DNA of 64,000 nucleotides from Acidobacteriota bacterium. Its GTDB lineage: Bacteria > Acidobacteriota > Vicinamibacteria > Vicinamibacterales > UBA2999. The notes beneath the pieces are model-generated. The model did not search any database and was not told where the DNA came from. It was given only the letters and a program-made list of their open reading frames with translations. This document shows, piece by piece, positions 53,300 through 64,000 of this stretch (within the stretch, counting starts at the first letter, position 1; every line of letters starts with the position of its first letter). The stretch covers positions 65,603-129,602 of the forward strand of contig CANKJK010000009.1 of NCBI GenBank assembly GCA_947482665.1. Direction: 5' to 3'. Made by a program: the position numbers and the translations under genes.

Positions 53300-53653
53300 G
53301 GCGTGCTCCTTGAGGACGACACCGACAGGCGTGGTCCATGGGCGAGTGTAGCGCAGCCTCTGCCATTCCCAGCGCCGGTACCGCCGTCCCGCACACACTG
53401 GACGCTCGTCGTGCTCGCGGTGTCGCCGCCACTCCTCGTCGACCCGGCCCTCGCCCACGTGGGGACACTGACTCAGATCAACGAGATGAGCGCGCAGATG
53501 CGTCCGCCGCACCTCCGATCACGCACGTACCTTGATGCCGCCGCGCCGATTCGCACCCCGGCATGACACGGCACGTCAGAGACTGTCCGCGCTGCGCCAC
53601 TACCCTGCGCCACTGCCCTGCTTCACTGTCCTGAGCGATTGCGTCGGGCTCAG
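53300..53653. other. 354-nt intergenic region without convincing gene
   Basis: The region contains a short plus-strand reading frame (about 87 codons) with no ribosome binding site and no recognised domain, which I do not call. Near the right end is a 13-nt tandem repeat (53592-53630). No strong terminator was seen. Confidence 0.5.
53592..53630. repeat. Three imperfect 13-nt tandem repeats
   Basis: CTGCGCCACTACC, CTGCGCCACTGCC and CTGCTTCACTGTC follow each other directly, about 24 nt beyond the malQ stop. Copies 1 and 2 differ at one base. Confidence 0.75.
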
Positions 53654-55162
53654 CTATGCCGCGCCCGACGGACCCGGTCGACCATAGAGCCGTCCGAACT
53701 CCGCGAGCCGCTCGGCGTGCCACGGCTCGACCTGGCCCCACGTGAACCGCCACGTCCACCAGCCGTCCGCCTGCCCCGGCAGGTTCATGCGGGAGACTGC
53801 CGGCAGTTCCAGCACGTCCTGCAGCGGATAGATCGCGGTGTCCGCCACGCTGGCCGCGGCGGCCCGAATGAGCGACCACGCAATCTCGTGCCCATCCGTC
53901 GCCAGATACCGGCGAGCGAAGCTGCGTTCGTGATCGCCGGCCTCGGACCACCAGCCGACGACCGTGTTGTTGTCGTGCGTACCGGTGTACACGACGCTCT
54001 CGGGCTCGTAGTGGTGCGGAAGGAAACGGTCCGACGCATCGCCTTGGAACGCGGACTGGAGAATGCGCATCCCCGGGTACCCGCAGGCGCGGCGCAATGC
54101 CTCGACGTCCGGAGTGATAACACCGAGGTCCTCGGCAATCACCGGCATTGGCCCGAGCGCGGCCTGGAGCGCGTGGAACAGCGCGACTCCGGGACCAGGC
54201 ACCCACGAGCCCCGCACCGCCGTGGGTTCGTCCGCCGGAATCTCCCAGTGGGCCGCGAACCCCCGGAAGTGATCGATACGCACCACGTCGACCAGCGCGA
54301 ACGTGCGGCGGACCCGGGCCACCCACCAGGCGTATCCGTCGACAGCGTGCACGGGCCACCGATAGAGCGGGTTCCCCCACCGCTGCCCGGTGGCACTGAA
54401 GAAGTCCGGCGGCACACCGGCCACGACGCGCGGCCGGCCCGCCGCGTCGAGGTCGAAGAGGTGCGGATGCGCCCACACATCCGCGCTATGGGCCGAGACG
54501 AAGATGGGTACGTCGCCGACGACCCGGATGCCTCGTCCGAGGGCATAGCGCCTGAGGGCCGCCCACTGTCGGTCGAACACCCACTGACCGAACCGCCAGA
54601 CGTGCAGGTCGTCCGCGTACCGGAGACGAGCCGCGGCAAGCGCCAACCGGTCACGTCCGGCGAGCGCGGCGGGCCAGTCGGGCCACTCCACGCCGGGATG
54701 GGCGTCGGCCAGGGCCATGAAGAGCGCGTAGTCCTCGAGCCAATCGGACTCTGTCAGACAAAACGCCTCGAAGTCCGCGCGCGCCGCGGCGTCCGCTCGC
54801 CGGTTGAAGCCTGCGGCCGCCAGACGCAGGCGCGAGAGCCGGAACGGCACGACGACGTCGAACACCGCATGTCCGTCGGTCACCCCGGCCGGTGGTGTCA
54901 GGTCGGCTGCGTCGAGCCAGCCCGCGCGAACCAGCGCGTCGAGATCGATCAGCAGCTCATTGCCGGCAAACGCCGACCGGCTCGTGTAGGGCGAGTGTCC
55001 CGGTCCGACGCCGGTCAACGGCAGGATCTGCCAGAGCTGCTGGCCGGCAGCCGCCAGCCAATCGACGAAGTGATACGCCGCCGCGCCGCAGTCCCCGGAC
55101 CCATGCGGCCCTGGCAGCGAGGTTGGGTGCAACAACACACCGCTGGCGCGCGGAAGCCTCAT
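53654..55162 (-). CDS. malQ: 4-alpha-glucanotransferase (amylomaltase, GH77)
   Basis: A 502-residue cytoplasmic enzyme transferring glucan segments between maltodextrins. The GH77 signatures are present: SGVLLHPTSLPGPHGSGDCG at the N-terminus, VVRIDHFRGFAAHWEIP with the catalytic Asp, VIAEDLGVITPDV with the acid, and VYTGTHDNNTVVGWW. Length is normal. It overlaps the end of glgX by 4 nt and is the last gene of glgP-glgB-glgX-malQ, so it probably recycles the short oligosaccharides left by debranching. Confidence 0.97.
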   Translation of the reverse strand: MRLPRASGVLLHPTSLPGPHGSGDCGAAAYHFVDWLAAAGQQLWQILPLTGVGPGHSPYTSRSAFAGNELLIDLDALVRAGWLDAADLTPPAGVTDGHAVFDVVVPFRLSRLRLAAAGFNRRADAAARADFEAFCLTESDWLEDYALFMALADAHPGVEWPDWPAALAGRDRLALAAARLRYADDLHVWRFGQWVFDRQWAALRRYALGRGIRVVGDVPIFVSAHSADVWAHPHLFDLDAAGRPRVVAGVPPDFFSATGQRWGNPLYRWPVHAVDGYAWWVARVRRTFALVDVVRIDHFRGFAAHWEIPADEPTAVRGSWVPGPGVALFHALQAALGPMPVIAEDLGVITPDVEALRRACGYPGMRILQSAFQGDASDRFLPHHYEPESVVYTGTHDNNTVVGWWSEAGDHERSFARRYLATDGHEIAWSLIRAAAASVADTAIYPLQDVLELPAVSRMNLPGQADGWWTWRFTWGQVEPWHAERLAEFGRLYGRPGPSGAA

Positions 55163-57261
55163 GCCTTCACCTCTCCCGCGGTGACCCCGGCGGCATCGCG
55201 CAGCAGCACGACGCTCCGCGAGCGCAGCACGAACGCGCCTCCCGGCGGCGCCTCCCGGCGCATCCGGCCGTTCAACTCCGTCGTGTCGAGTTCGCCCGCC
55301 CAGTTGCCACTGCGCGGATCGGGCAGGTGGAACACAACGTCGAAGTCCCGTGCATTGAAGAGCATGAGCACCGGCGCCTCACTGCGGCCCGGCTGCCCGA
55401 TCCACGCACCCAGCACGCGCGAGCCGCGGTTGTTCCACTCGTGCGGTTCGAGCGGCTGCCCCGTCCGCCGCAGCCAGCTCAGGTCATACCGGCCCATCAC
55501 ATCGGCGCGCCCGTGGTACCAGCGGAGGCCCGAGAACGGCAGGAGACGCTGACGCAGTCGCACCACGTGGGCCACAAAGTCCCGCAGCGCCCCGTCGGCG
55601 GCGGACCAGTCGAGCCAGCTCACCGCGGTGTCCTGACAGTACGCGTTGTTGTTGCCCAACTGGGTCCTCCCGATCTCATCACCAGCCGCCAGCATCGGCG
55701 TGCCCTGCGCGAGGAGGGTCGTGGCCAGCAGTGCGCGCGTGAGCCGCGCCCGTACGGCACGCACCTCGGGGTCGGTGGTCGGACCTTCCACGCCGCCATT
55801 CCAGCTGAGGTTATGGGACTGCCCGTCGGCATTACCTTCGCCGTTCGCCTCGTTATGTCGCACGTCATAGCTGACGAGATCAGCGAGCGTAAAGCCGTCG
55901 TGCGAGACGACGTAGTTGACCGACTCCGCTGGACGCCGCCAGGCGGACTGATAGACCGCCGACGAGCCGGCCAGCCGCTGCGCGAACTGCCCGCGTGTCG
56001 CGTCCCCACCCAGCCAGAACGCGCGCACGGTATCGCGGAAGGTGTCGTTCCACTCCAGCCACCCGGCAGGAAACTGCCCGAGCTGGTAGCCGCCCGGGCC
56101 CAGATCCCACGGCTCCGCGATGAGGGTGACACCCGCCAGCACCGGGTCCTGCTGCACGGCCGAAAAGAACGCGCCGCGGGGGTCGAAGCCCGCGTCGCCC
56201 CGGCCCAGCACCGTGGCGAGGTCAAACCGGAACCCGTCCACGTGCATCTCCGCCGTCCAGTAGCGCAGGCTGTCGAGGACCCACTGCAGCACCCGCGGAT
56301 GGCGCACGTCGACCGTGTTGCCGCACCCGGTGTCGTTCTCCAGGCGCGGCGGCTCCCCGGAGTGGCGATACCAGCTCGCGTGATCGAGGCCACGCTGGCT
56401 GATAGCTGGCCCCCCGAGGTCGGTTTCGGCAGTGTGGTTGTAGACGACGTCGAGCACCACGCTGATACCCGCCTCGTGGAGCGCGCGCACCATGGCGCGA
56501 AACTCCGCGCGGGCGGTGGCGCCATCGGGCGCCGTGGCGTAACGAGGCTCCGGGCAGAACGCGCCCACGGTGTTGTAGCCCCAGTAGTTGACGAGGCCAA
56601 GGTGCACCAACCGCTCCTCGTCGAGGAACTGATGGACCGGCAGCAGACTCACGGCCGTCACGCCGATGGCCGTCAGATGGGCGATGGCGGCCGGATGCGC
56701 GAGTCCGAGATAGGTGCCGCGCAGAGCCTCCGGCACGCCGGGCATCTGCTTCGTGAAGCCCTTGACGTGCACTTCATAGAGCACGGTCTCCTCGAGTGGC
56801 CGGCGCGGCAGTCTGTCGCCCACCCAGTCGACCACGTCGGCGACCACGCGCGCCTTGAGCGCATCCACGGCGTTGTCCCGGGTATCCATGCGCTGCGGAT
56901 GATCGGGACGGGCGTCGCGGTGCGGGCCGGTCCAGTCAAAGCGGCCCACGATCTCGCGCGCCCACGGATCCAGCAGCACTTTGTGCGGATTGAATCGGTG
57001 TCCCTGCTCCGGCAGCCACGGTCCATGCGCCCGAAGGCCGTAGACCATGCCGGGGCCCGCGCCGGGCACGAAGCCGTGGAAGACATCGCCGCTCCTCGCC
57101 GGCAGCACCACGCGGGCTGTCTCGACGGTGCCCGACTCGTCGAAGACCGACAGCTCAATCCGCTGCGCGTGTCCGGAGAAGACAGCGATGTTCACGCCGC
57201 CATCGCGGACCGTCGCGCCCATCGGCCAGGGCTGTCCCGCGTCGAGCGTCAGCCGCGCCAT
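55159..57261 (-). CDS. glgX: Glycogen debranching enzyme (GH13)
   Basis: A 700-residue cytoplasmic isoamylase-type enzyme cleaving alpha-1,6 branches of phosphorylase limit dextrin. The N-terminal CBM48-like domain is followed by a GH13 barrel with [24 protein letters not shown] (nucleophile Asp), [10 protein letters not shown] (acid Glu) and [31 protein letters not shown] is typical of GlgX. It overlaps glgB by 13 nt and malQ by 4 nt, indicating tight coupling in the glycogen operon. Confidence 0.97.
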   Translation of the reverse strand: MARLTLDAGQPWPMGATVRDGGVNIAVFSGHAQRIELSVFDESGTVETARVVLPARSGDVFHGFVPGAGPGMVYGLRAHGPWLPEQGHRFNPHKVLLDPWAREIVGRFDWTGPHRDARPDHPQRMDTRDNAVDALKARVVADVVDWVGDRLPRRPLEETVLYEVHVKGFTKQMPGVPEALRGTYLGLAHPAAIAHLTAIGVTAVSLLPVHQFLDEERLVHLGLVNYWGYNTVGAFCPEPRYATAPDGATARAEFRAMVRALHEAGISVVLDVVYNHTAETDLGGPAISQRGLDHASWYRHSGEPPRLENDTGCGNTVDVRHPRVLQWVLDSLRYWTAEMHVDGFRFDLATVLGRGDAGFDPRGAFFSAVQQDPVLAGVTLIAEPWDLGPGGYQLGQFPAGWLEWNDTFRDTVRAFWLGGDATRGQFAQRLAGSSAVYQSAWRRPAESVNYVVSHDGFTLADLVSYDVRHNEANGEGNADGQSHNLSWNGGVEGPTTDPEVRAVRARLTRALLATTLLAQGTPMLAAGDEIGRTQLGNNNAYCQDTAVSWLDWSAADGALRDFVAHVVRLRQRLLPFSGLRWYHGRADVMGRYDLSWLRRTGQPLEPHEWNNRGSRVLGAWIGQPGRSEAPVLMLFNARDFDVVFHLPDPRSGNWAGELDTTELNGRMRREAPPGGAFVLRSRSVVLLRDAAGVTAGEVKA

Positions 57262-59402
57262 TCGAAAAAGACCGTCGCCAGAGGCGGCACCGTCAGCACC
57301 AGCGACTGCGGCCGACCGTGACTCGCCACCGGCTCGGTGGACGCCTCGGCAAAGGGCGTCCCCGTGTTGGAGCCCGAGTAGGCCGCACTATCGGTGTTCA
57401 GACACTCCCGCCAGCGGCCGGCGAGCGGCACCCCGAGACGCAGGCCCTGATGCACGACGGGAGCGAAGTTCGACACCACGAGCACGCGCGGCAGGCCATC
57501 GCTCCCCTTGCGCACGAAGGAGAAGAGACTCCGGGCCTCGTCGTCGTGACAGATCCACTCGAAGCCGTCCGCGCTGGTGTCGCATTCGTGGAGCGCCGGC
57601 GTTCGGCCGTAGAGATGATTCAGGTCGCGCACCAGACGCTGGAGTCCGGCATGTTCCGGGTACTGCAGCAGGTGCCAGTCGAGCGACTGGGCGTGATTCC
57701 ACTCAGCGCCCTGGCCAAACTCCCCGCCCATGAACAGGAGCTTCTTGCCCGGGTGCCCCCACATGAATCCGTAGAAGGCGCGCAGGTTCGCAAACTGCTG
57801 CCACCGGTCCCCGGGCATCTTGTGCAGCAGCGACCGCTTGCCGTGCACCACTTCATCGTGAGAGAGCGGCAGGATGAACTGCTCGGTGAAAGCGTAGATG
57901 AGCCCGAAGGTCATCTCGCCGTGGTGATAGGGACGGTGAATCGGGTCGCGCGACATGTAGGCCAGCGTGTCGTGCATCCAGCCCATGTTCCACTTGTAGT
58001 GAAAGCCCAGGCCACCGGCATAGGTCGGCCGCGAGACCGCGGGAAACGCCGTGGACTCCTCGGCCACGGTGATGGCCTCGGGCCGTTCTCCGCCAATCAC
58101 CTCATTGACGCGCTTCAGGAGTGAGATCGCTTCCAGATTCTCGCGTCCGCCGTGGACATTGGGAATCCACGCATCCGGCTGGCGGCTGTAGTCGCGGTAC
58201 AGCATCGAGGCCACGGCATCCACGCGGAGTCCATCCGCCCCGAAGCGCTCGAGCCAGTAGAGGGCGCTGCCGGCCAGATAGTTGCGCACCTCGCGACGGG
58301 CGTAGTTGAAGATGAGCGTGTCCCAGTCGGGGTGATACCCCTCGCGCGGGTCCGCGTACTCGTAGAGGTGGGTCCCGTCAAACCGCGCAAGGCCCCACTC
58401 ATCCGAGGGAAAGTGCGCGGGCACCCAGTCCACCAGGACGCCAAGGCCCGCGGCGTGCGCCCGGACCACGAAGCGCCGCAAGCCGTCCGGATCGCCATAG
58501 CGCGCCGTGGGACAGTAGGCGCCCAGCGACTGATACCCCCACGAGCCGTCAAAGGGGTGCTCGCTGATGGGAAGCAGCTCCAGGTGCGTGAAGCCCAGAT
58601 CGGCGGCATAGGGCACCAGGGTATCGGCCAGTTCATCCCAATCCAGCCACCGGTGCCCGTCCTCGGGCCTGCGCCGCCAGGAGGCCAGATGCACCTCGTA
58701 GATGCTCACGGGCGCGCCATGGGCATTCGCGGCGCGGCGGGCCTCCGACGGCGCGACCACCGGGCGGAGCGCCGCCACTACGCTCGCGTTGGCGGGCCGC
58801 AGTTCGCTCGCCCGGGCCAGCGGGTCGGCCTTGAGCGGCAGCAGATGCCCGTCACGGTCGAGCAGCTCGTACTTGTAGTGCGCGCCAGCCGTCACGCCCG
58901 GAATGAAGATCTCCCAGATACCGCACTCGCGCCGGAGACGCATCGGGTGTCTGCGGCCGTCCCAGGTATTGAAGTCGCCGACGACACTGACCCGCGAGGC
59001 GTTCGGCGCCCACACGGCAAAGGCCGTCCCGGCCACGCCCTCCATCTCGATCGGCCGCGCCCCGAGCGCCTCGTACGGGCGCAGGTGCGACCCTTCCGAG
59101 AGCAGCCACACATCAAGCGGGGTAAGCACGGGGCCAAAGCGGTACGCATCGTCCTCAGTGGAGACCGCGCCGTCCGCCCACGTCACGCGGAGCCGGTAGC
59201 CGGCCTCGGGCGTGGGCGTCTCGAAGAGGCCACGCGCATCGGTCACGCGCATCATCGCCTCGGTCCACGCCGACGCATCAACCACTGCCACGGCGGTCGC
59301 CCCCGGCCGCCACACGCGCAGCACACCCTCATGCGGGCCAAGCACCGCGAACGGATCGGGATGCCGGGCTTCCGAGAGTGCGTCGATCTCGGCGGGGGTC
59401 AT
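57249..59402 (-). CDS. glgB: 1,4-alpha-glucan branching enzyme (GH13)
   Basis: A 717-residue cytoplasmic enzyme that makes alpha-1,6 branches. The ATG at 59402 is 7 nt after the glgP stop; codons before it lie within glgP. The N-terminal CBM48 region (GHRLRV-like, [20 protein letters not shown]) precedes the GH13 barrel: [37 protein letters not shown] (nucleophile), [16 protein letters not shown] (acid) and [16 protein letters not shown]. It lies between glgP and glgX in the operon. Confidence 0.97.
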   Translation of the reverse strand: MTPAEIDALSEARHPDPFAVLGPHEGVLRVWRPGATAVAVVDASAWTEAMMRVTDARGLFETPTPEAGYRLRVTWADGAVSTEDDAYRFGPVLTPLDVWLLSEGSHLRPYEALGARPIEMEGVAGTAFAVWAPNASRVSVVGDFNTWDGRRHPMRLRRECGIWEIFIPGVTAGAHYKYELLDRDGHLLPLKADPLARASELRPANASVVAALRPVVAPSEARRAANAHGAPVSIYEVHLASWRRRPEDGHRWLDWDELADTLVPYAADLGFTHLELLPISEHPFDGSWGYQSLGAYCPTARYGDPDGLRRFVVRAHAAGLGVLVDWVPAHFPSDEWGLARFDGTHLYEYADPREGYHPDWDTLIFNYARREVRNYLAGSALYWLERFGADGLRVDAVASMLYRDYSRQPDAWIPNVHGGRENLEAISLLKRVNEVIGGERPEAITVAEESTAFPAVSRPTYAGGLGFHYKWNMGWMHDTLAYMSRDPIHRPYHHGEMTFGLIYAFTEQFILPLSHDEVVHGKRSLLHKMPGDRWQQFANLRAFYGFMWGHPGKKLLFMGGEFGQGAEWNHAQSLDWHLLQYPEHAGLQRLVRDLNHLYGRTPALHECDTSADGFEWICHDDEARSLFSFVRKGSDGLPRVLVVSNFAPVVHQGLRLGVPLAGRWRECLNTDSAAYSGSNTGTPFAEASTEPVASHGRPQSLVLTVPPLATVFFEWRG

Positions 59403-59409
59403 CGTCGCG

Positions 59410-61839
59410 TCAGCGCCGCGGCTCGACGTGCCACACCCGCGCGGCGTACTCCGCAATCGTGCGGTCCGAGGAGAAGTAGCCCATGCCGGCCACGTTGAGG
59501 ATGGCCGCTCTGGCCCAGGCGTCCCGTTCTCTGAAGAGCGCGTCCACGCGCGCCTGGGCCGCGAGATAGCTGTCCAGATCCGCGAGGAGCAGATAGTGGT
59601 CTCCACCCCAGAGCAGCGAATCCATGAGTGCCCGGTAGCGCGAGGGCTCATCCGGCGAAAACGCGCCGCCACCAATCGCGTCCACGACGGCGCGCACCGT
59701 CCGGTTGTGCTCGTAGATCTCCATGGGACGGTAGCCGGCCTGTCGTCGGGCCGCGACCTCCGCCGTCGAGAGCCCGAAGACAAAGATGTGGTCGTCGCCG
59801 ACCTGCTGCCGGATTTCGATATTGGCCCCGTCGTCGGTGCCGATGGTCAACGCCCCATTGAGCGCGAGTTTCATGTTCCCCGTGCCGGACGCCTCCGTGC
59901 CGGCCGTGGAGATCTGCTCCGACAGGTCCGCGCCAGGGATGATCGTCTCCGCGAGCGAGACCCCATAGTTCGGGAGGAACACCACCTTCAGCCGGCCATC
60001 GAGCCGCTCGTCTGCATTGATGACCTGACCGACATCGTGAATGAGCCGGATGATGGCCTTGGCTGCGACGTATCCAGAGGCGGCCTTTCCAGCAAATATC
60101 ACAGTGCGCGGGACCCAGTCGTGGGGCCCTGACGCCAGCATCGCCTGATAGCGCGCCACCACCTGCAGGACATTGAGCAACTGGCGCTTGTATTCGTGGA
60201 AGCGCTTGACCTGCACATCGAACAGGCTCCCCGACGCCACCGCCACGCCCGTCAGCCCTGCGATGGTCGACGCAAGGCGGGCCTTGTTCGCGTGTTTGGC
60301 CGCCAGAAAACGCCCGCGAAATGCCGAGTCGTCCGCGAGCGGCCGCAACCGCTCCAGCTGCTGCAGGTCGGTCCTCCAGACCGGACCCAGCGCCTCATCG
60401 AGCAGAGCCGAGAGCGACGGGTTGGCCTGCGCCAGCCAGCGCCGCGGCGTCACGCCGTTGGTAATGTTGGTGAACCGTTCGGGCCAGCGGCGCGCGAAGT
60501 CCGCGAAGATCGTTTCAGTCAGCAGCGCGCTGTGCAAGGCCGAAACGCCATTGACCGTGTGGCTACCCGCGACCGCCAGGTGCGCCATCCGCACCCGCTT
60601 GTCGCCCTGTTCATCGATGAGGGACAACTGCTGCAGCAGCCGCACATCGCCGGGCTCGACGGCGTTGATCGCGTTCAGCAGTTCAAGATTGATGCGGTAG
60701 ATGATCTCCATGTGCCGCGGCAGCACCTGCTGGACCAGGCTCACCGGCCAGGTCTCCAGTGCCTCAGGCATCAGCGTGTGGTTCGTGTAGCTGAAGCATG
60801 CCCGCGTCAGCGACCACGCCTCCGCCCACGCCAGACCGTGGTGATCGATCAGCAGCCGCATCCACTCGGCGATGCCGATGGCCGGATGGGTGTCGTTCAG
60901 GTGGATCGCGACCTTCTCCGGTAGCGCCGCCAGGGCGTGCCCTTCTTCCAAGTGACGCGCCAGGATGTCCTGCAGGGACGCGCTGGTGAAGAAGTACTCC
61001 TGCTTCAGACGGAGTTCGCGGCCGGCCGGGGTGCTGTCATTCGGATAGAGCACCCAGGAAATGTTCTCGAACTGATTCTTGAACTCCGCGGCCCGGGCAT
61101 AGTCGCCGCTGTTGAAGGCGTGCAGGTCGATGTGCGCGGGCGCGGAGGCCCGCCACAGCCGGAGCGTGCTCACCCGGTCGGTGCCGTGCCCCGGCACCAC
61201 CATGTCGTAGGCCTTGGCGTTCACCGTCGCCCCGGCATGCCAGCGGCCGCCGCCGCCTGACGCCGCCGCTGGCTCGACCCAGCCATCGAAGTGCACGGGG
61301 TAGCAGACGCCCATCCGCGGGAACTCCCAGGGGGTCCCGTCCTCGAGCCACGGATCGGGGTGCTCCACCTGCCGGCCACCATGCATCCGCTGGGCAAACA
61401 TCCCGAACTCGTAGCGGATACCGTAGCCCCAGGCGGGCAGTCCTTCGGTGGCCATCGAATCCAGAAAGCACGCGGCGAGCCGGCCAAGGCCCCCGTTGCC
61501 CAACGCGGCATCGGGCTCACCGGATTGCAGGTCTTCGAGGGTACGGGCGTGCGCCGCAGCCACCTCGACCGCTCCGGGCGTCAGGTCCAGCGCGGCCAGC
61601 GCGTTCCCAAGGGTGCGACCCATCAGGAACTCCATGGAGAGGTAGTAGACGCGCTTCGCGCCGCTTGTCCGGTCCTCAGCCTGCGCACGCACCCAGCGCT
61701 CCGAGAGCTGCTCACGGGCCAGCAGCGCGACAGCCCGGAGCACTTCATCCGGACGGGCCTTCCGGGGCTCAACGCCCACCTGGGTCAGCAGCCGGTCGCG
61801 CACAGCGTCGAGGAGAGGGGATGGGCCGCCGGAATTCAT
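59410..61839 (-). CDS. glgP: Glycogen (alpha-glucan) phosphorylase
   Basis: An 809-residue GT35 enzyme releasing glucose-1-phosphate from glycogen. [38 protein letters not shown] and the PLP-site signature [14 protein letters not shown] are present, along with [18 protein letters not shown]. It is the first gene of the minus-strand glycogen operon. The gene is divergent from glgC, so breakdown and synthesis genes share one intergenic region with a short inverted repeat. Confidence 0.97.
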   Translation of the reverse strand: MNSGGPSPLLDAVRDRLLTQVGVEPRKARPDEVLRAVALLAREQLSERWVRAQAEDRTSGAKRVYYLSMEFLMGRTLGNALAALDLTPGAVEVAAAHARTLEDLQSGEPDAALGNGGLGRLAACFLDSMATEGLPAWGYGIRYEFGMFAQRMHGGRQVEHPDPWLEDGTPWEFPRMGVCYPVHFDGWVEPAAASGGGGRWHAGATVNAKAYDMVVPGHGTDRVSTLRLWRASAPAHIDLHAFNSGDYARAAEFKNQFENISWVLYPNDSTPAGRELRLKQEYFFTSASLQDILARHLEEGHALAALPEKVAIHLNDTHPAIGIAEWMRLLIDHHGLAWAEAWSLTRACFSYTNHTLMPEALETWPVSLVQQVLPRHMEIIYRINLELLNAINAVEPGDVRLLQQLSLIDEQGDKRVRMAHLAVAGSHTVNGVSALHSALLTETIFADFARRWPERFTNITNGVTPRRWLAQANPSLSALLDEALGPVWRTDLQQLERLRPLADDSAFRGRFLAAKHANKARLASTIAGLTGVAVASGSLFDVQVKRFHEYKRQLLNVLQVVARYQAMLASGPHDWVPRTVIFAGKAASGYVAAKAIIRLIHDVGQVINADERLDGRLKVVFLPNYGVSLAETIIPGADLSEQISTAGTEASGTGNMKLALNGALTIGTDDGANIEIRQQVGDDHIFVFGLSTAEVAARRQAGYRPMEIYEHNRTVRAVVDAIGGGAFSPDEPSRYRALMDSLLWGGDHYLLLADLDSYLAAQARVDALFRERDAWARAAILNVAGMGYFSSDRTIAEYAARVWHVEPRR

Positions 61840-61865
61840 GGTCTACTCATGGGGAGCGTGAGGCC

Positions 61866-61883
61866 CGGGACGGTGATGTCCCG
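61866..61883. promoter_or_regulatory. Inverted repeat CGGGAC-N6-GTCCCG between glgP and glgC
   Basis: Perfect 6-bp arms with a 6-nt spacer lie in the 115-nt divergent gap, 27 nt before the glgP start. It may be an operator coordinating glycogen breakdown and synthesis. Chance occurrence is possible in GC-rich DNA. Confidence 0.3.
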
Positions 61884-61954
61884 AGCACGTTCGCACAAAC
61901 GTACTAGAAGACGGCGCCGGATGACAGTCGGCGGCACGTCCCGGGAGAACACAC

Positions 61955-63223
61955 ATGTCCCTGCATATGACGCAGGTGCCCAGCATGGACCTGCCTCGCA
62001 AGGCCGTCGCGCTGGTGCTGGCGGGCGGCCGCGGCAAGCGGCTGATGCACCTCACGGACCGGCGCGCCAAGCCAGCCGTCTATTTCGGGGGCAAGTTCCG
62101 CATCGTGGACTTCGCCCTCTCGAACTGCCTGAACTCCGGTATCCGCCGGATTGGCGTCATCACGCAGTACAAGAGCCACAGCCTCATGCGCCACATCCAG
62201 CGCGGCTGGGCCTTTCTGAACGCCGAGATGAACGAGTTCGTGGACGTGCTGCCCGCGCAGCAGCGGGTGGACGAAGACCTCTGGTACCGCGGCACCGCCG
62301 ACGCGGTCTTCCAGAATCAGGACATCGTGGCGTCCTACCGCGCCGAGTACGTGCTGATTCTCGCCGGCGACCACGTCTACAAGATGAACTACGCGCAGAT
62401 GCTGGCCGACCACATCGCGCTCGGGGCCGAGTGCACGATCGGCTGCGTGGAGGTCGCGCGCAGTGAGGCGCACGCGCTGGGCGTGATGGCGGTCGACGAA
62501 TCACGCCGCGTCATCGATTTTGTCGAAAAGCCGGCGGACCCGCCCACCATTCCCGGCAAGCCCGACCGGTGCCTGGCCAGCATGGGCATCTACATCTTCA
62601 AGGCGGCGTTCCTGTTCCGGGAGCTTGAGCGCGAGATGGCCGACCCCTCGTCGAGCCACGATTTCGGGAAGGATGTGATCCCGCGCCTCGTCAAGATGGG
62701 CGTGGCGGCCGCGCATCCGCTGGAGATGAGCTGCGTTGGTCAGCGCGAGGGCTTCGAGCCCTACTGGCGCGATGTCGGCACGGTGGACGCCTACTGGGAT
62801 GCGAACATCGACCTGACGGCGACGGACCCGCTGTTTGATCTCTACGACACGCAGTGGCCGATCTGGACCCATCAGCAGCAACTGCCGCCCGCCAAGTTCG
62901 TGCACAACTACGGCAACCGGCAGGGCATGGCGCTCGAATCGCTCGTCTCGAGCGGCTGCATCGTCTCGGGCCACATCGAGCGGACGATGCTCTTCTGGGG
63001 CGTCCGCGTCCACAGCTTCTCGAATGTCACCTCATCGGTCATCCTGCCCAACGTGCAGATCGGCCGCGGCGCCCGCGTGCACAAGGCCGTCGTCGACCGC
63101 GGCGCCCAGATCCCGGACGGGATGGTGATTGGCGAAGACCCCATCGCAGACGGCGAGCGCTTCTACCGCGCCCCGAGCGGAGTCACGCTCGTCACGCGCG
63201 AAATGCTGCGCGCCCTGCCGTAA
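61955..63223 (+). CDS. glgC: Glucose-1-phosphate adenylyltransferase
   Basis: A 422-residue enzyme making ADP-glucose, the committed step of glycogen synthesis. The ribosome binding site GGGAGA precedes the ATG. The N-terminal [19 protein letters not shown] and [19 protein letters not shown] are the nucleotide-transferase signatures. [24 protein letters not shown] and the C-terminal left-handed helix ([20 protein letters not shown]) match GlgC. Its TAA overlaps the glgA ATG by 1 nt, so the two are translationally linked. Confidence 0.97.
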   Translation: MSLHMTQVPSMDLPRKAVALVLAGGRGKRLMHLTDRRAKPAVYFGGKFRIVDFALSNCLNSGIRRIGVITQYKSHSLMRHIQRGWAFLNAEMNEFVDVLPAQQRVDEDLWYRGTADAVFQNQDIVASYRAEYVLILAGDHVYKMNYAQMLADHIALGAECTIGCVEVARSEAHALGVMAVDESRRVIDFVEKPADPPTIPGKPDRCLASMGIYIFKAAFLFRELEREMADPSSSHDFGKDVIPRLVKMGVAAAHPLEMSCVGQREGFEPYWRDVGTVDAYWDANIDLTATDPLFDLYDTQWPIWTHQQQLPPAKFVHNYGNRQGMALESLVSSGCIVSGHIERTMLFWGVRVHSFSNVTSSVILPNVQIGRGARVHKAVVDRGAQIPDGMVIGEDPIADGERFYRAPSGVTLVTREMLRALP

Positions 63224-64000
63224 TGCCGGCCGCCCTGCGCGTCCTCCACGCCGCCGCGGAGGTCTTTCCACTCGTCAAGACCGGCGGCCTGGCTGACGTC
63301 GTCGCGGCGCTGCCCGTCGCCGAGCGCGCGGCCGGGTGTGATGCGCGGCTCCTGCTGCCCGGCTACCCGGCCATCCTCGATGCCCTCCGCACGCCCCGCA
63401 CGGTCTGCGAGGCCGGGCCGGCGTTCGGCGCGCTCCGGGTGCGCCTGCTCCGCGGTCGCCTGCCGGACACGGACATGCCGGCGTATGTCATCGACGCGCC
63501 GTATCTGTTCCGCCGCGCGGGCGGCCCCTATCTGGATGCGGCCGGGGCGGAATGGCCCGACAACGCCCAGCGCTTTGCCCTGCTCGGGTGGCTGGCCGCG
63601 CATCTGGCCGCGGGCGATGCAGACGACCGCTGGCAGCCCGACGTCGTCCACGCCCACGACTGGCACGCCGCGCTTGCTTGCACCTACATGGCCGGACACG
63701 CGGCTACGCGGGCGCGCAGCGTCTTCACCATCCACAACCTCGCATTCCAAGGGCTCTTCCCGTTGCCCGACGCGGCCCTGCTCAACCTCCCGTCGCGCTG
63801 GCTGACCAGCGACGGACTTGAGTTTCACGGTCAGCTCAACTTCATGAAAGCCGGCCTCGTACACGCGGACCTGGTCACCACGGTCAGCCCGACCTACGCC
63901 CGAGAGATCGGCACCGTCGAGTTCGGCTGCGGGCTGGAGGGCGTCATCCGCGCTCGCGGAGCCTCCGTTGTCGGCATCCTCAATGGCATCGACGACCAGC
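63223..64000 (+). CDS. glgA: Glycogen synthase, N-terminal part (cut by window edge)
   Basis: About 259 codons of a GT5 starch/glycogen synthase that adds glucose from ADP-glucose. [20 protein letters not shown] contains the ADP-glucose-binding [16 protein letters not shown] and [14 protein letters not shown] are typical of the N-terminal domain, and the visible part ends at [11 protein letters not shown]...GILNGIDD. The C-terminal domain lies beyond the window. The start overlaps the glgC stop by 1 nt. Confidence 0.96.
   Translation, partial: MPAALRVLHAAAEVFPLVKTGGLADVVAALPVAERAAGCDARLLLPGYPAILDALRTPRTVCEAGPAFGALRVRLLRGRLPDTDMPAYVIDAPYLFRRAGGPYLDAAGAEWPDNAQRFALLGWLAAHLAAGDADDRWQPDVVHAHDWHAALACTYMAGHAATRARSVFTIHNLAFQGLFPLPDAALLNLPSRWLTSDGLEFHGQLNFMKAGLVHADLVTTVSPTYAREIGTVEFGCGLEGVIRARGASVVGILNGIDDQ

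Noticed and set aside
53303-53566. Small plus-strand reading frame in the gap before malQ
   Set aside because: No ribosome binding site, no recognised domain and unbalanced composition; kept only as part of the described intergenic region.
53639-57321. Long plus-strand frames opposite malQ and glgX
   Set aside because: Their translations are rich in Arg, Pro, His and Ala without known motifs, while the minus strand encodes intact GH77 and GH13 enzymes.
1-64000. CRISPR array, prophage, IS element or integrase
   Set aside because: No regularly spaced direct repeats, transposase or integrase motifs or phage genes were seen; the only direct repeats noticed are the three short units at 53592 and codon-level ankyrin repeats.

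Overview
This is a high-GC bacterial chromosome window. The density of PSD/PSCyt heme proteins paired with HXXSHH (DUF1552) proteins, secreted ankyrin-repeat proteins, beta-propeller dehydrogenases and small cytochromes c resembles Acidobacteriota (Vicinamibacteria/Luteitalea- or Solibacter-like), with Planctomycetes a less likely alternative. That assignment is inferred from gene content, not from a marker gene. I see no phage, transposon, IS or CRISPR signature. The only RNA gene found is a tRNA-Pro(TGG).

Layout. (i) 1-5868 (-): an operon of ankyrin protein, DUF1592-type diheme protein, Tat-exported DUF1552 protein and a second ankyrin protein cut by the left edge. (ii) 5954-8268 (-): a lipocalin-like secreted protein and a diheme cytochrome fused to a DUF1080 domain, divergent from (iii) 8365-12886 (+): a PQQ dehydrogenase, an NHL beta-propeller and two exported VOC proteins, with the tRNA in between. 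(iv) 12932-22416 (-): a long run with two further DUF1592/DUF1552 pairs and an ankyrin protein. (v) 22512-29494: cytochromes, a fourth secreted ankyrin protein, beta-propeller proteins and a virginiamycin B lyase-like protein with a heme motif. (vi) 29628-34446: the glyoxylate shunt (malate synthase, isocitrate lyase), divergent from a ScfR/RamB-like regulator. (vii) 34731-43223 (-): aspartokinase, a diheme cytochrome and glutamate synthase (gltB-gltD). (viii) 43413-48731: a further DUF1592/DUF1552 pair with a divergent ankyrin gene. (ix) 48732-53299: a PQQ-like lipoprotein, an exported methyltransferase, an exported HpcH/HpaI aldolase, an ArsC-like protein, a cytochrome c and an unknown secreted protein. 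(x) 53654-64000: glycogen metabolism, with glgP-glgB-glgX-malQ (-) divergent from glgC-glgA (+, cut by the right edge).

How it fits together. Most of the window encodes an extracytoplasmic redox system. There are sixteen CxxCH heme motifs in ten proteins, PQQ/NHL/Vgb beta-propellers, and four copies of a paired DUF1592 (Sec, two hemes) plus DUF1552 (Tat) module, usually next to a secreted ankyrin protein. The substrate of this module is not known to me and is the most interesting open question here. The housekeeping blocks (glyoxylate shunt with its regulator, GOGAT, aspartokinase, glycogen synthesis and breakdown) suggest growth on acetate or fatty acids with carbon storage as glycogen. A short intergenic motif (TC-N-GGTATT) recurs at four places beside the cytochrome and ankyrin operons and may mark a shared regulon.
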